A stretch of DNA of 64,000 bases from Methylobacterium durans (GTDB taxonomy: Bacteria > Pseudomonadota > Alphaproteobacteria > Rhizobiales > Beijerinckiaceae), in the NCBI RefSeq assembly GCF_003173715.1, contig NZ_CP029550.1:4077501-4141500 (forward strand), read 5' to 3'. A program made the translations under genes and the position numbers. Shown here in pieces: positions 41,712 through 50,407 of the stretch; the stretch's first letter is position 1, and each line of letters starts with the position of its first letter. The notes under the pieces were generated by a model, which saw only the letters and a program-made list of their open reading frames with translations, did no database searches and was not told the origin of the DNA.

Positions 41712-43840
41712 CGGGCGACGCGCTCGCCCCGAGCGACAGCCTCGTCGCCAGCCGCCTGGCGGGGACCGGCGGTCGCTTCGGCATCGGGTTGCGCCTGCCC
41801 GAGCCCGGCAACGCCACCTGGCTCGATCTCGACGGCGAGCGGGTCGCCGTGGTGACGAGCCGCGCCCGGCGCCCGGCAGGCGTCGCCAAGCGTCAGCGCT
41901 TCGTCGATTTCGAGCTGCTGCCAAGCCGGCTCGGCGTGGCGGTCGCGGCGCAGGCCGACGACCTCGCGGTGCGGCCCGACCTCGACGGCGTCAGCATCGG
42001 CCGCGAGAGCGGGCTCGCCGTCTCGACGGTGACGCGCGAGGCGGAGGCGCCTCTCGCCAGGGCCGGCATGCTCGCCGTTGAGCGAGCGCCCTGGGAGATC
42101 GCGCGGCGCGGCGACGTCCGCGAGACGTTGCGCGAGCACATGCGCGCGGTGATCGAGGCGAGCCCCGCCCTGCGCGGGCCGCCGCGGCTCGACCTCGCCC
42201 GGGTCCTCCTCGCCAACGGACTGGACCCCGAGGCGCTGACGGTCCTTTCCACCGCGGCCGCGGACGATCCCGTGCTCGCCGGGCAGCGCGAGTTGCCCAT
42301 CCTCACCGGCCTCGCCCAGGCCCGTCTCGGCCGCCTCGCTGAGGCCAAGCGCGTGCTCAGCGCCGACACGCTGGCCCAGGACCCGGAGGCCGCCCTCTGG
42401 CGCGGCTTCGCGGAGGCCGAAGCCGGCCGCTGGGTCGCCGCCGACAACGCCTTCCGCGCCACCGGCGACCTCGTCGAGCGCTATCCGGAGGATCTGCAGG
42501 CGCTCCTCAAGGCCGCGATCATCGAGGGCGCGATCGAGACCGGCGACCTCGAAGGCGCGACCCGCGGGCTCGTCGCCGCGGGGAAACACGCGTCATCGCC
42601 TCTCCTGCGGGACCGCTTCGCCCTGCTGCGGGGTCGGCTGGAGGAGGCGACCGGCAAGAATGTGGCCGCGCTCGCGACCTACGAGCGCCTCGGCACCGAG
42701 GCCGAGCGGCCCGTGGCGGTCGCAGCGGCCCTGCGCGGAACCCTGCTCGCCCACGCGTCGGGCAAGATCTCCATCAAGGAGGCGACCGAGCGCCTGGAGC
42801 GGGAATTGATGACCTGGCACGGCGGCGCCACCGAGGAGGCCATGACGGCCGGCCTCGCGCATCTCTACGCCGAGGCCGGGCGCTACCGCGACGCCTTCCA
42901 GGCGACCCGGCGTGCGAACGCGGCGGCACCGGATTCGCCCGTCTCGCGCAGCCTCTACGCCGAGGCGCAGACGCTGTTCGACGACCTCTTCCTCAGCCCG
43001 CTCGGCGACAAGCTGTCGGGGGTGGAGGCGGTCGCCCTCTATTTCGACTTCCGGGATTTCGCCCCCGTCGGCCGACGCGGGGACGAGATCGTGCGCCGCC
43101 TCGCCGACCGGCTGGTCGGGCTCGACCTCCTCGATTCGGCGGCCGAACTCCTGCAGCACCAAGTGGAGAACCGGCTGACCGGCGCGGCGCGGGCGAGCGT
43201 CGCCGCGCGGCTCGCCGCGATTCGCCTGATGGACGGCAAGCCGCTGATGGCCCTCGACGTCCTCGAGGCGACCCACCTGCCAGAGTTGCCGGGCGACCTG
43301 CGCCGCGCCCGCGGCCTGATCCGCGCCCGCGCCCTGTCGGACCTCTCGCGCACCGACCTCGCGCTGGAGACGATCGAGGGCGACACGGCCGCCGACGCGC
43401 AGCGCCTGCGCGCCGATATCCTGTGGGGCGCACGCCGCTGGCGCGAGGCCGGGGAGGCGCACGAGGCGCTCCTCGGCGATATCTGGCGCGGGCGCAAAGT
43501 CCTCGACGAGGCGGCCCGGGCGGACGTGATCCGGGCGGCGATCGCCTACGATCTCTCGGGCGAGACGATCGGGCTGGAGCGCCTGAAGGGAAAGTTCGCT
43601 GGGCCGATGTCGGAGAGCGCGGACGCGCGCACCTTCGCGCTGCTGACCGCGGCGAACGCCCTCCGGAATCCGGGCTTCCGCGAGATCGCCCAGCGCGCCA
43701 CCAGCGCCGAGACGCTGGCGGCCTTCCTCGCCGAGTATCGGAAGCGCTACCCCGAGACCGGCGTCCCGGACCGGGGCCGGCCTCCCGAGAAGCCCGAGAG
43801 CCGGGCGGAGAACCGGAGCGAGGCGCCGCCGCCGGGCTGA
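41708..43840 (+). CDS. Large TPR-like protein, C-terminal part
   Basis: 710 residues rich in helical pairs (for example DPEALTVLSTAAADDP, RLAEAKRVLSADTLAQ and GRYRDAFQATRRANAAAP), consistent with degenerate tetratricopeptide repeats. The first 100 residues are beta-rich and look like the end of the preceding AMIN-like domain, not a natural N-terminus. GTG 41708 would allow coupled translation, but fusion by one added G at 41694-41698 is more likely. The C-terminus is Pro/Glu-rich. It converges with fliP, with stops 12 bp apart. A scaffold or assembly role is suggested by TPRs only. Confidence 0.7.
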   Translation: MTGDALAPSDSLVASRLAGTGGRFGIGLRLPEPGNATWLDLDGERVAVVTSRARRPAGVAKRQRFVDFELLPSRLGVAVAAQADDLAVRPDLDGVSIGRESGLAVSTVTREAEAPLARAGMLAVERAPWEIARRGDVRETLREHMRAVIEASPALRGPPRLDLARVLLANGLDPEALTVLSTAAADDPVLAGQRELPILTGLAQARLGRLAEAKRVLSADTLAQDPEAALWRGFAEAEAGRWVAADNAFRATGDLVERYPEDLQALLKAAIIEGAIETGDLEGATRGLVAAGKHASSPLLRDRFALLRGRLEEATGKNVAALATYERLGTEAERPVAVAAALRGTLLAHASGKISIKEATERLERELMTWHGGATEEAMTAGLAHLYAEAGRYRDAFQATRRANAAAPDSPVSRSLYAEAQTLFDDLFLSPLGDKLSGVEAVALYFDFRDFAPVGRRGDEIVRRLADRLVGLDLLDSAAELLQHQVENRLTGAARASVAARLAAIRLMDGKPLMALDVLEATHLPELPGDLRRARGLIRARALSDLSRTDLALETIEGDTAADAQRLRADILWGARRWREAGEAHEALLGDIWRGRKVLDEAARADVIRAAIAYDLSGETIGLERLKGKFAGPMSESADARTFALLTAANALRNPGFREIAQRATSAETLAAFLAEYRKRYPETGVPDRGRPPEKPESRAENRSEAPPPG

Positions 43841-43852
43841 CGGCCCGGCGCT

Positions 43853-44620
43853 TCAGGTCCCGTAGCTCTGGACGAGCGAGCCCGCCACCAGCGTCCAGCC
43901 GTCGACCAGCACGAAGAAGATCAGCTTGAAGGGCAGCGCCACGGTCGCGGGCGGCACCATCATCATGCCGACCGCCATCAGCACCGAGGCGACGACGAGA
44001 TCGATGATCAGGAACGGGATGAAGAGCAGGAAGCCGATCTCGAAGGCGCGCCGCAGCTCCGAGATCATGAAGGCCGGGGTGACGATCTCCAGCCCCACCG
44101 CCTCGGGCCCTGAGGGCGTCGGCACCTTGGCCATGTCGAGGAAGAGCTTGAGGTCCTTCTCGCGGACATTGCGCAGCATGAAGGTCTTGAACGGGGCGGA
44201 CGCGCGCTCGAAGGCCACGCCCTGCGTGATCTGGCCGGCGATCAGGGGCTCGATGCCCGCGCGGTAGGCCTCACGCGCGGTCGGCGCCATCACGAAGGCG
44301 GTGAGGAACAGGGCGAGGCTGACGATAACCGCGGTCGGCGGGGCCGTCTGCGTGCCGAGCGCCGAGCGCAGGATCGAGAGCACCACCACGATCCGCGTGA
44401 AGGAGGTCGCCATCACAAGGACGGAGGGCGCGAGCGCGAGGACTGTGATGAGGGCGACGAGTTGCAGCGCCCGCTCGGTGACGCCGCCAGCCCCGAGATC
44501 GACGGTCACGCTCTGGGCGAGCGCGGGCCGCGCCCAGACGGCGAGCGACAGGGCGAGGAGGAGCGAGGCCGCCGCAAGGCAGATCGCACGCGGGATGGAA
44601 CGCCGATTCGGAACGGTCAT
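43853..44620 (-). CDS. fliP: Flagellar export apparatus protein FliP
   Basis: Core membrane protein of the flagellar type III export gate (with FliQ and FliR). From ATG 44620 (MTVPNRRSIPRAI) the 255-residue precursor has a signal peptide (cleavage near ARPALAQ). The FliP blocks are ALAPSVLVMATSFTRIVVVLSILRSALG, AFMISELRRAFEIGFLLFIPFLIIDLVVASVLMAVGMMM and LVDGWTLVAGSLVQSY. The longer frame upstream is a shadow. fliQ and fliR are not adjacent. Confidence 0.95.
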   Translation of the reverse strand: MTVPNRRSIPRAICLAAASLLLALSLAVWARPALAQSVTVDLGAGGVTERALQLVALITVLALAPSVLVMATSFTRIVVVLSILRSALGTQTAPPTAVIVSLALFLTAFVMAPTAREAYRAGIEPLIAGQITQGVAFERASAPFKTFMLRNVREKDLKLFLDMAKVPTPSGPEAVGLEIVTPAFMISELRRAFEIGFLLFIPFLIIDLVVASVLMAVGMMMVPPATVALPFKLIFFVLVDGWTLVAGSLVQSYGT

Positions 44621-44685
44621 GACGGACGGGACGGTGGTCGGACCTTGGCCGTGAGGCAAGCGATCGGCGCGCGGCGAACCGGCGC

Positions 44686-45744
44686 TCATCGGGCGAGACC
44701 GGCCGAGCGGCGCGCCTCCAGGCTCTGCCAGACCAGAAGGGAGGGGAGCCCCAGCACCACGTCCGGCACGCGCTTGGCGAGGGAGACGGCGAGCGCCGTG
44801 CCCGCATCGATGCCGAACAGCGCGCCGACGACGACGAAGCCGCTCTCCTGCACGCCGAGCCCGCTCGGGATGGGGAAGGCCGCCGATTTCACCGCCTGCG
44901 CCAGCGCCTCGATCACGAGAACTTCGGCGATCGTGACCCCCTCGATTCCGATGCAGGCGAGCGCGATCCAGATCTCGGCGGCGCCGAGCCCCCAGGCGAC
45001 GAGATGCAGCCCGATTCCCTGCGCGATCGGGCTCCAGCGGCGCCATCCCCACACGCTATCGAGGGCGTCCTGTACGCTGGCGGCGCTGCCCGCGGGCCCG
45101 CCGGACGGCGCGGTCTCCCGGGCGAAGCGGCGGGCGAGACCGGCGAGATGGCGCTCGATGAAGCGCGCCGCGCCGCTGCGCTGGATGGCGAAGAAGGCGG
45201 CCAGCGCAAGCGCCGCGATGGCGAGTGCGTGCAGCATCCACTCGGCCAGCGCCGTGGCCGGCGGGCTGTCGAGGCGCGTCAGGAGCAGGGCACCGACCAG
45301 GGCGAACACGGCCTGCGTGCCGGCCTGGATCAGCAGGTCGGCGAGGATCGAGGCGGCGGCGAGGGCGCCCGTCACGCCCCAGAAGGTCAGGAGGCGCCCG
45401 CCCACCACGTCGCCACCGACGGAGGCGACCGGCAGCAGCACGTTGATGCCCTCGCGCACGTAGCGCAGGACCACGAAGATTCCGGTCTCCGCGGGCGAGA
45501 GGCCCGACAGCAGGCGCGCCCAGGCGAGCCCGCACAGGAACACGATGACGGCCCGCACCAGCACGACGGCGGCGAGGCCCGTCAGGCCGATTCGGCCGAA
45601 GGCGGCGGCGACGGCGCCGACGTCGTTCGTCGCGACGAGCCAGAGCGCGAGGACGAGCCCGAGGGCGGTCCCGACGAGGGGCAGCCGCCGGATGAGGGCC
45701 CGCCCGAGGCCGCCGTCGGCCCGTCCGCTGGTTCCGGCCGTCAT
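44686..45744 (-). CDS. YbhN/AglD-type (LPG synthase TM) membrane protein
   Basis: 352 residues from ATG 45744 (MTAGTSGRADGG) with about eight membrane segments and the conserved LPVASVGGDVVGGRLL and AAFPIPSGLGVQESGFVVVG motifs. This is the flippase-like fold of the lysylphosphatidylglycerol synthase transmembrane region. HpnL, used in hopanoid biosynthesis, belongs here and is known from Methylobacterium, so HpnL is possible; no other hopanoid genes are nearby. The frame upstream to 45849 is arginine-rich and not used. Its stop is 65 bp before the fliP start. Confidence 0.75.
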   Translation of the reverse strand: MTAGTSGRADGGLGRALIRRLPLVGTALGLVLALWLVATNDVGAVAAAFGRIGLTGLAAVVLVRAVIVFLCGLAWARLLSGLSPAETGIFVVLRYVREGINVLLPVASVGGDVVGGRLLTFWGVTGALAAASILADLLIQAGTQAVFALVGALLLTRLDSPPATALAEWMLHALAIAALALAAFFAIQRSGAARFIERHLAGLARRFARETAPSGGPAGSAASVQDALDSVWGWRRWSPIAQGIGLHLVAWGLGAAEIWIALACIGIEGVTIAEVLVIEALAQAVKSAAFPIPSGLGVQESGFVVVGALFGIDAGTALAVSLAKRVPDVVLGLPSLLVWQSLEARRSAGLAR

Positions 45745-45852
45745 CGGGACGCGAACTCCCGCTTGCGGCGCGGAGCGCGCACGTCTCGAACGGGTCTTCG
45801 ATGAACCGGCATGGCGGACGCCTCGGGCCCGGCGCGGGGCCGGCTGCAATCG

Positions 45853-46233
45853 TCAGGTGAGGGGAACAGGTTCTTTGCCCGTTTCCGAGCCGGGCGCTAG
45901 CGCGGCTTTGGGGCCGAATTCGGGGAGAATTGCCATGATCGCCGACTCGGGCGTGGCGGCGGGGTCGAGGAGCACCACGCGCCCGCGGGCGAGGCTCGCG
46001 CCGGTGGCCACCGCCAGCGCTCGCTTCGGGCACGGGCCGAGGCACCCCGTCTCCACGATGCGGACCTTGCGCTTCGGGTGCGTTCCCTTGAGCCCGCTCT
46101 TCAGGAGCCGGCGCACCGCCCGCTTGCCGACGCTCTGGCGCTTCGCGCACTTGGCGCAGACGAGGACGATCTCGGACAGCTTCGTCTTCGCGGTGCGCGG
46201 GCGGCCGGTCTCGGCGGGAACGGGATCGCTCAT
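45853..46233 (-). CDS. Thioredoxin-like (2Fe-2S) ferredoxin-domain protein
   Basis: 126 residues with four cysteines in the arrangement C26-x2-C29 (VCAKCAKRQ) and C64-x3-C68 (GCLGPCPK), typical of small thioredoxin-fold [2Fe-2S] proteins. The strand after them (LARGRVVLLDPAATPESAIMAIL) is also family-like. It may carry electrons in an oxidoreductase not encoded here. Its start codon is 13 bp from the left end of the IS1182-type element, so the insertion has replaced its native upstream region. Confidence 0.7.
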   Translation of the reverse strand: MSDPVPAETGRPRTAKTKLSEIVLVCAKCAKRQSVGKRAVRRLLKSGLKGTHPKRKVRIVETGCLGPCPKRALAVATGASLARGRVVLLDPAATPESAIMAILPEFGPKAALAPGSETGKEPVPLT

Positions 46234-46246
46234 GCGGCCGGCCTAG

Positions 46247-47713
46247 GAGCCCGTCCGAGTAAGCGTCTCGACGACGAGGCCGCGGGATGATTCACTTGGC
46301 TCATGGCCAAGGTGTTTCGCTCCTGGGACGTCGATCAGGGCTGGCTGCTGCCGCCCTCGCTGCACGAGTTCGTGCCGCCCGGGCACAGGGCGCACTTCGT
46401 GCGCGACACGGTGCGAGAGGCGCTCGACCTCTCGGCCATTCTCGACACCTACACCGAGGAGCGCGGCTACCCGCCCTACCATCCGGGCATGATGGTGGCG
46501 CTCCTGCTCTACGGCTACAGCCGAGGCCTGTACTCCTCGCGCCAGCTCGCCCGCGCCTGCGAGGAGCGGGTCGATGTCATGGCGGTGACCGGCCTGAACC
46601 GGCCCGACTTCCGAACCATCGCCGACTTCCGCAAGCGCCACCTCGTGGCCCTGTCGGACCTGTTCGTGCAGGTGCTGCGCCTGTGTCGGGCGGCCGGTCT
46701 CGTCGAGTTCGCTCACGTGGCGGTGGATGGCACCAAGCTGAAGGCAAACGCCTCGCGCCACAAAGCGATGAGCTACGGGCGGATGAAGACGGCCGAGCCG
46801 GCCCTGGCGGCCGAGGTGGACGCTTGGCTGGAGCGAGCGCGCGAGGCTGACGCGGCGGAGGATCAGGCTCACGGTGCCGGCCGTCGGGGCGACGAAACGC
46901 CGGACTGGATGGCCGACAAGCAGCGACGGCTGGAAGCAATCCGCGCCGCCAAGGCCGCGCTGGAAGCGGAGGCCGCAGATCCGCCCGATCCGGAGGACGA
47001 GAACGGGCCGGGTGCCTCGTCGGGCATGCGCTGGCAGGGTCGGCCACTGCGCGGTGACGACGGCAGTCCGCCCGACCGGGCGCAGCGCAACTTCACCGAC
47101 CCGGACAGCCGGATCCTGCCCACGCGCGACGGCTTCGTGCAGGGCTACAACGGTCAGATCGCGGTCGACGCCGCGCATCAGGTGATCGTCGCGCACCGCC
47201 TCGTGACCAACTCGGCCGACTACCGCGCCCTCGTGCCGCTTGTGGACGGGGTCCGCGCTCATCTCAGGCGCAAGCCGCGGGAGGTCTCGGGCGATGCCGG
47301 GTTTGCCAACGAGGCGAACCTCGTCGCGCTCAGGGAGCGGGGCATTACGGGCTACCTCGCTCCGGGCCGGGCGCGACACGGCGAGGCGGATGCGGCCGGC
47401 CGCCGGAGGCTGACCAAGATGCCGTTGATGAGCGCGATGGCCGCCCGCCTAAAACGGGCTGGCCGCCGCAGTCGCTATCGCCTCAGGAAGCAGGTCGTCG
47501 AGCCGGTGTTCGGGCAGATCAAGCAGGCCCGAGGCTTCCGACAGTTCCTGATGAGAGGGCTTGAGCAGGTCCGGGGCGAGTGGGCGATGATCTGCACGGC
47601 CCATAACCTCCTGAAGCTGGCACAGGCCGACCGTTGAGCCCGCTGTCCGCCCTCATCGGCTCCGGTCTCGCCCCCTCTACCCAGGCCTCAAACACCGTTA
47701 CTCGGACGGGCTC
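46247..47713 (+). mobile_element. IS1182-family insertion sequence
   Basis: About 1,467 bp. Terminal inverted repeats of at least 16 bp, GAGCCCGTCCGAGTAA at the left (46247-46262) and its complement at the right (47698-47713), are flanked on both sides by CTAG (46243-46246 and 47714-47717), a probable 4-bp target duplication. One transposase gene fills it. The element is complete. Confidence 0.9.
46303..47637 (+). CDS. IS1182 family transposase
   Basis: 444-residue DDE transposase. The N-terminal DUF772-type part has VDQGWLLPPSLHEFVPPGH and YPPYHPGMMVALLLYGYSRG. The catalytic region has AVDGTKLKANAS (first Asp), a charged linker, EVSGDAGFAN (second Asp) and KQVVEPVFGQIK (Glu). No internal stop is seen, so it looks intact. 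The stop lies 76 bp inside the right end. Confidence 0.93.
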   Translation: MAKVFRSWDVDQGWLLPPSLHEFVPPGHRAHFVRDTVREALDLSAILDTYTEERGYPPYHPGMMVALLLYGYSRGLYSSRQLARACEERVDVMAVTGLNRPDFRTIADFRKRHLVALSDLFVQVLRLCRAAGLVEFAHVAVDGTKLKANASRHKAMSYGRMKTAEPALAAEVDAWLERAREADAAEDQAHGAGRRGDETPDWMADKQRRLEAIRAAKAALEAEAADPPDPEDENGPGASSGMRWQGRPLRGDDGSPPDRAQRNFTDPDSRILPTRDGFVQGYNGQIAVDAAHQVIVAHRLVTNSADYRALVPLVDGVRAHLRRKPREVSGDAGFANEANLVALRERGITGYLAPGRARHGEADAAGRRRLTKMPLMSAMAARLKRAGRRSRYRLRKQVVEPVFGQIKQARGFRQFLMRGLEQVRGEWAMICTAHNLLKLAQADR

Positions 47714-48706
47714 CTAGGTGTTTGGTCCCGGGATTTGGTGGTGCGGGTTCTGGGTGAACCTAGAGGGCTCCTCCGTCCAAGCTTTGCAGATAGCTTCGTA
47801 GGGCGTGAGGCCGCGTAGCGTCTTGAGGCGGCGGGCGAAGTTATAGGCGGCCACGAAGTCGGCGAGGTGCTGCCGAAGCTGACTGTGGCTGTCGTAGTAG
47901 AAGCGCTTGACGGTGGCGTCCTTGATCGTGCGGTTCATCCGCTCAACTTGACCATTCGTCCAGGGATGGCGCGGCTTCGTGAGACGGTGCTCGATGTTGA
48001 GGTCGGCGCAGGCGCCCTCAAAGGAGTGGCAGCGGAACAGCACCTTCTCGGCGCGCATCGCTCTGATCTCTTCCGGCGTCCAAGTGTTCCCGGACGGCTC
48101 GGTGAAATGCGTGCCGTTGTCGGTGAGCACCGTGTGGATCTTGTAGGGAACGGCGGCAGCAAGGGCCCGCAGGAAGTTGCCGGCGACCCGGCGCGTGGCC
48201 TTCTCGTGCAACTCGGCGAAGGCGAACTTGGAGGTCCGGTCGATCGCCACAAGCAGGTAGAGTCGGCCTTCTTTGGTGTGCACCTCGGCGATATCGATGT
48301 GGAAGTAGCCGAGCGGGTAGCGCTTGAATTTTGCACGTAGCGGCTTGTCGCCATCCACTTCGGGGAGCCGCGAGATGCCATGGCGCTGCAGGCACCGGTG
48401 CAGGCTTGAGCGTGTAAGGTGCGGGATCGTCGGCTGCAGGGCGTAGAGGCAGTCGTCGAGTGGCAGCAGGGTGTGCCGGCGAAAGGCGACGATCACCGCC
48501 TCGTTCTCGGCCGTCAGCACCGTAGACCGGTGTTCCGTTGGCCCCGTCTTCCGGTCAGCCACCGAGGACCGCTTCTTCCACTTCGCGACGGTCTTCGGGT
48601 TGACGCCGTAACGGGCCGCCAACGCCCTCAGGCTCGCTTGACTATGCTGTATCGCTCGACGGACTGCCGCTGTCGTCGTGGCGCTCCCGTGCTGAACCTG
48701 GCCCAT
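47714..48706 (-). CDS. IS481 family transposase
   Basis: 330 residues from ATG 48706 (GGAAGGA eight bases upstream). The N-terminal helix-turn-helix has SLRALAARYGVNPKTVAKWKKR. The rve integrase core has D138 (YFHIDIAEVHT), D196 (VLTDNGTHFT) and E255 (NGQVERMNRTIK). The last sense codon and the stop are ACC TAG, of which CC TAG is target-site DNA, not element DNA. It looks intact. Confidence 0.92.
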   Translation of the reverse strand: MGQVQHGSATTTAAVRRAIQHSQASLRALAARYGVNPKTVAKWKKRSSVADRKTGPTEHRSTVLTAENEAVIVAFRRHTLLPLDDCLYALQPTIPHLTRSSLHRCLQRHGISRLPEVDGDKPLRAKFKRYPLGYFHIDIAEVHTKEGRLYLLVAIDRTSKFAFAELHEKATRRVAGNFLRALAAAVPYKIHTVLTDNGTHFTEPSGNTWTPEEIRAMRAEKVLFRCHSFEGACADLNIEHRLTKPRHPWTNGQVERMNRTIKDATVKRFYYDSHSQLRQHLADFVAAYNFARRLKTLRGLTPYEAICKAWTEEPSRFTQNPHHQIPGPNT

Positions 48707-48762
48707 AGCGCGTCCTTCCACTCTCGTGAGAAAACTGCACCATCAAACCCTGGGATCAAACA
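47719..48762 (-). mobile_element. IS481-family insertion sequence
   Basis: 1,044 bp with ends TGT...ACA. The terminal inverted repeat is TGTTTGGTCCCGGGATTTG at 47719 against TGTTTGATCCCAGGGTTTG read from 48762. It is flanked by CCTAGG on both sides (47713-47718 and 48763-48768), the 6-bp NCTAGN duplication known for IS481. It abuts the IS1182-type element and shares the CTAG at 47714-47717. Confidence 0.9.
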
Positions 48763-48964
48763 CCTAGGCTGCCGGGTGGCGCCGCGCAACCGCGGCGGCG
48801 GGCCCCGTGTCAATGGAGCGCTCCGAACGGCCAGGCTTCCCCACGCGCGGGTCGATGCCATAAAAAGGGCCGAAAAGAACGGGACTTGGACCGGGCCTCG
48901 GAGCCCGAGACGTGAAATCCGATCTCCGCCGGCCGCGGGACGGTGTCCCCAGGAAAACGAACGG

Positions 48965-50275
48965 ATGAGCGTCGACGAGGTCAAGCAAGGCGAGCGGCTC
49001 CGCGGCATCATCGACGTGGCGCGCAACGCGGTGCCTGAACTGCGCCGCAACGCCGAGACGATCGAGCCGATCCCCGACCGCAAGCTCCCGGCCCTGCTGC
49101 GGCAGGCGCGCGACAGGCTCGACTGGACGCGCATCCCGGGCCTGCGCCCCCGGCCGCAGAAGGAGGAGAATCTCCTTCCCTTCCTGATCCGCCGCTTCAG
49201 CCTGTTCGTCCTGCTGCCGACCGCGGTGGTGGCGGTCTACCTCTTCGTCGTCGCCTCCGATCAGTACATCGCCGAGGCGCAGTTCGCCGTGCGCGGCAAC
49301 GTGGAGCCGATGGGCGACGTGAATCTGGGCGAGTTCACGAGCCTTATCCAGAAGCACAACAGCCAGGACAGCTTCATCGTCCGCGACTTCATTCACAGCC
49401 AGACCATGGTCGAGGCGGCGGAGAAGGAGATCGGCGTCACGAAGATGTTCTCCCGCAGCGACGCCGATTTCTGGGCTCGCTTCAACCCTCCGCAGCCGAT
49501 CGAGGAGCTGACGCGCTATTGGCGTCGCCACGTCGAGGCGCAGATCGACGCGATCTCAGGCGTGATCACGCTCACGGCCCGCGCCTTCACGCCGGAGGAC
49601 GCGCTCGCGATCGCGAAGGAGGTCGTCGCGAAGTCCGAAGGGCTGATCAACGCGATCTCGCGGCGGGCGCAGGCCGACATGATCGAGCACGCCCAGAAAG
49701 ACGCGACCGACGCGCAGGAACGCCTGAAGCGGGCGCACCTCGCCCTCCAGCAATACCGGAACCGCTGGGGGATCATCGACCCGATCAAGTCCGCGGAATC
49801 GACCCTGATCACGCTCACCAGCCTGCGCAAGGACAAGCTGAAGGCCGAAAACGACCTTCAAGTGCTGCGCGGCTCGAACCTCAACGAGAATTCGCGCGGC
49901 ATTCAGGTTCTCGTCGCCAGCATCGCGGCGATCGACCACCAGATGAAGCAGCTGCAGGACCAGCTCACCACCGAGAACAGCACCGCGACGGGTGCGCCGA
50001 ACATGACGCAGGCGCTCCTCGAATACGAAGGCCTGCTGATCGAGCGCACGATCGCCGAGAAGCTCAACGAATCGGCGAACACGCTGCTCGACCGGGCCCG
50101 CGTCTCGGCCAGCAAGCAGCAGATCTACCTCGCGACGTTCGTGCCCCCGGTGCTGCCGATCGCCTCGCTGTACCCGCACCGCGGCTACGGCATCCTCATC
50201 GCCTTCTTCTGCTTCCTGGTGATCTGGAGTTCGGTCTCGCTCGTGCTGGCCGGCGTCAAGGACCAGCGTCTGTAA
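48965..50275 (+). CDS. Capsule polysaccharide export inner-membrane protein, KpsE/BexC-like
   Basis: 436 residues: a cytosolic N-terminus, a membrane segment at about 78-97, a long periplasmic coiled-coil region (RRAQADMIEHAQKDATDAQE and later heptads) and a C-terminal membrane segment (about 408-428). This is the polysaccharide co-polymerase layout, and VASDQYIAEAQFAVRGN is the KpsE/CtrB/BexC signature after the first membrane segment. Normally it acts with KpsD/M/T to export capsule. None of those genes is in the window, so it is an orphan within the flagellar region. ATG 48965 has AGGAAA upstream. The right end of the IS481-type element lies about 200 bp before it. Confidence 0.85.
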   Translation: MSVDEVKQGERLRGIIDVARNAVPELRRNAETIEPIPDRKLPALLRQARDRLDWTRIPGLRPRPQKEENLLPFLIRRFSLFVLLPTAVVAVYLFVVASDQYIAEAQFAVRGNVEPMGDVNLGEFTSLIQKHNSQDSFIVRDFIHSQTMVEAAEKEIGVTKMFSRSDADFWARFNPPQPIEELTRYWRRHVEAQIDAISGVITLTARAFTPEDALAIAKEVVAKSEGLINAISRRAQADMIEHAQKDATDAQERLKRAHLALQQYRNRWGIIDPIKSAESTLITLTSLRKDKLKAENDLQVLRGSNLNENSRGIQVLVASIAAIDHQMKQLQDQLTTENSTATGAPNMTQALLEYEGLLIERTIAEKLNESANTLLDRARVSASKQQIYLATFVPPVLPIASLYPHRGYGILIAFFCFLVIWSSVSLVLAGVKDQRL

Positions 50276-50407
50276 GCAGTTTCCTGTGGCTCGGAGCCGG
50301 CGAGGCCCACCCTGAAGGCAGGCTGGATCGCCCGAGCGCGGATCTGCTAATCACGGCCGGGCGGGAGCCGATCGCGGCCCCGCCGCGCAGGATTTCCCGA
50401 AGCTCCC

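Noticed and set aside
41708-43840. Independent gene with true translational coupling to the upstream frame
   Set aside because: Its first 100 residues look like the inside of a domain and one added base gives a smooth join, so coupling is the weaker explanation, though not excluded.
46243-48768. Composite transposon carrying cargo
   Set aside because: The two elements are of different families and abut directly with no gene between them.
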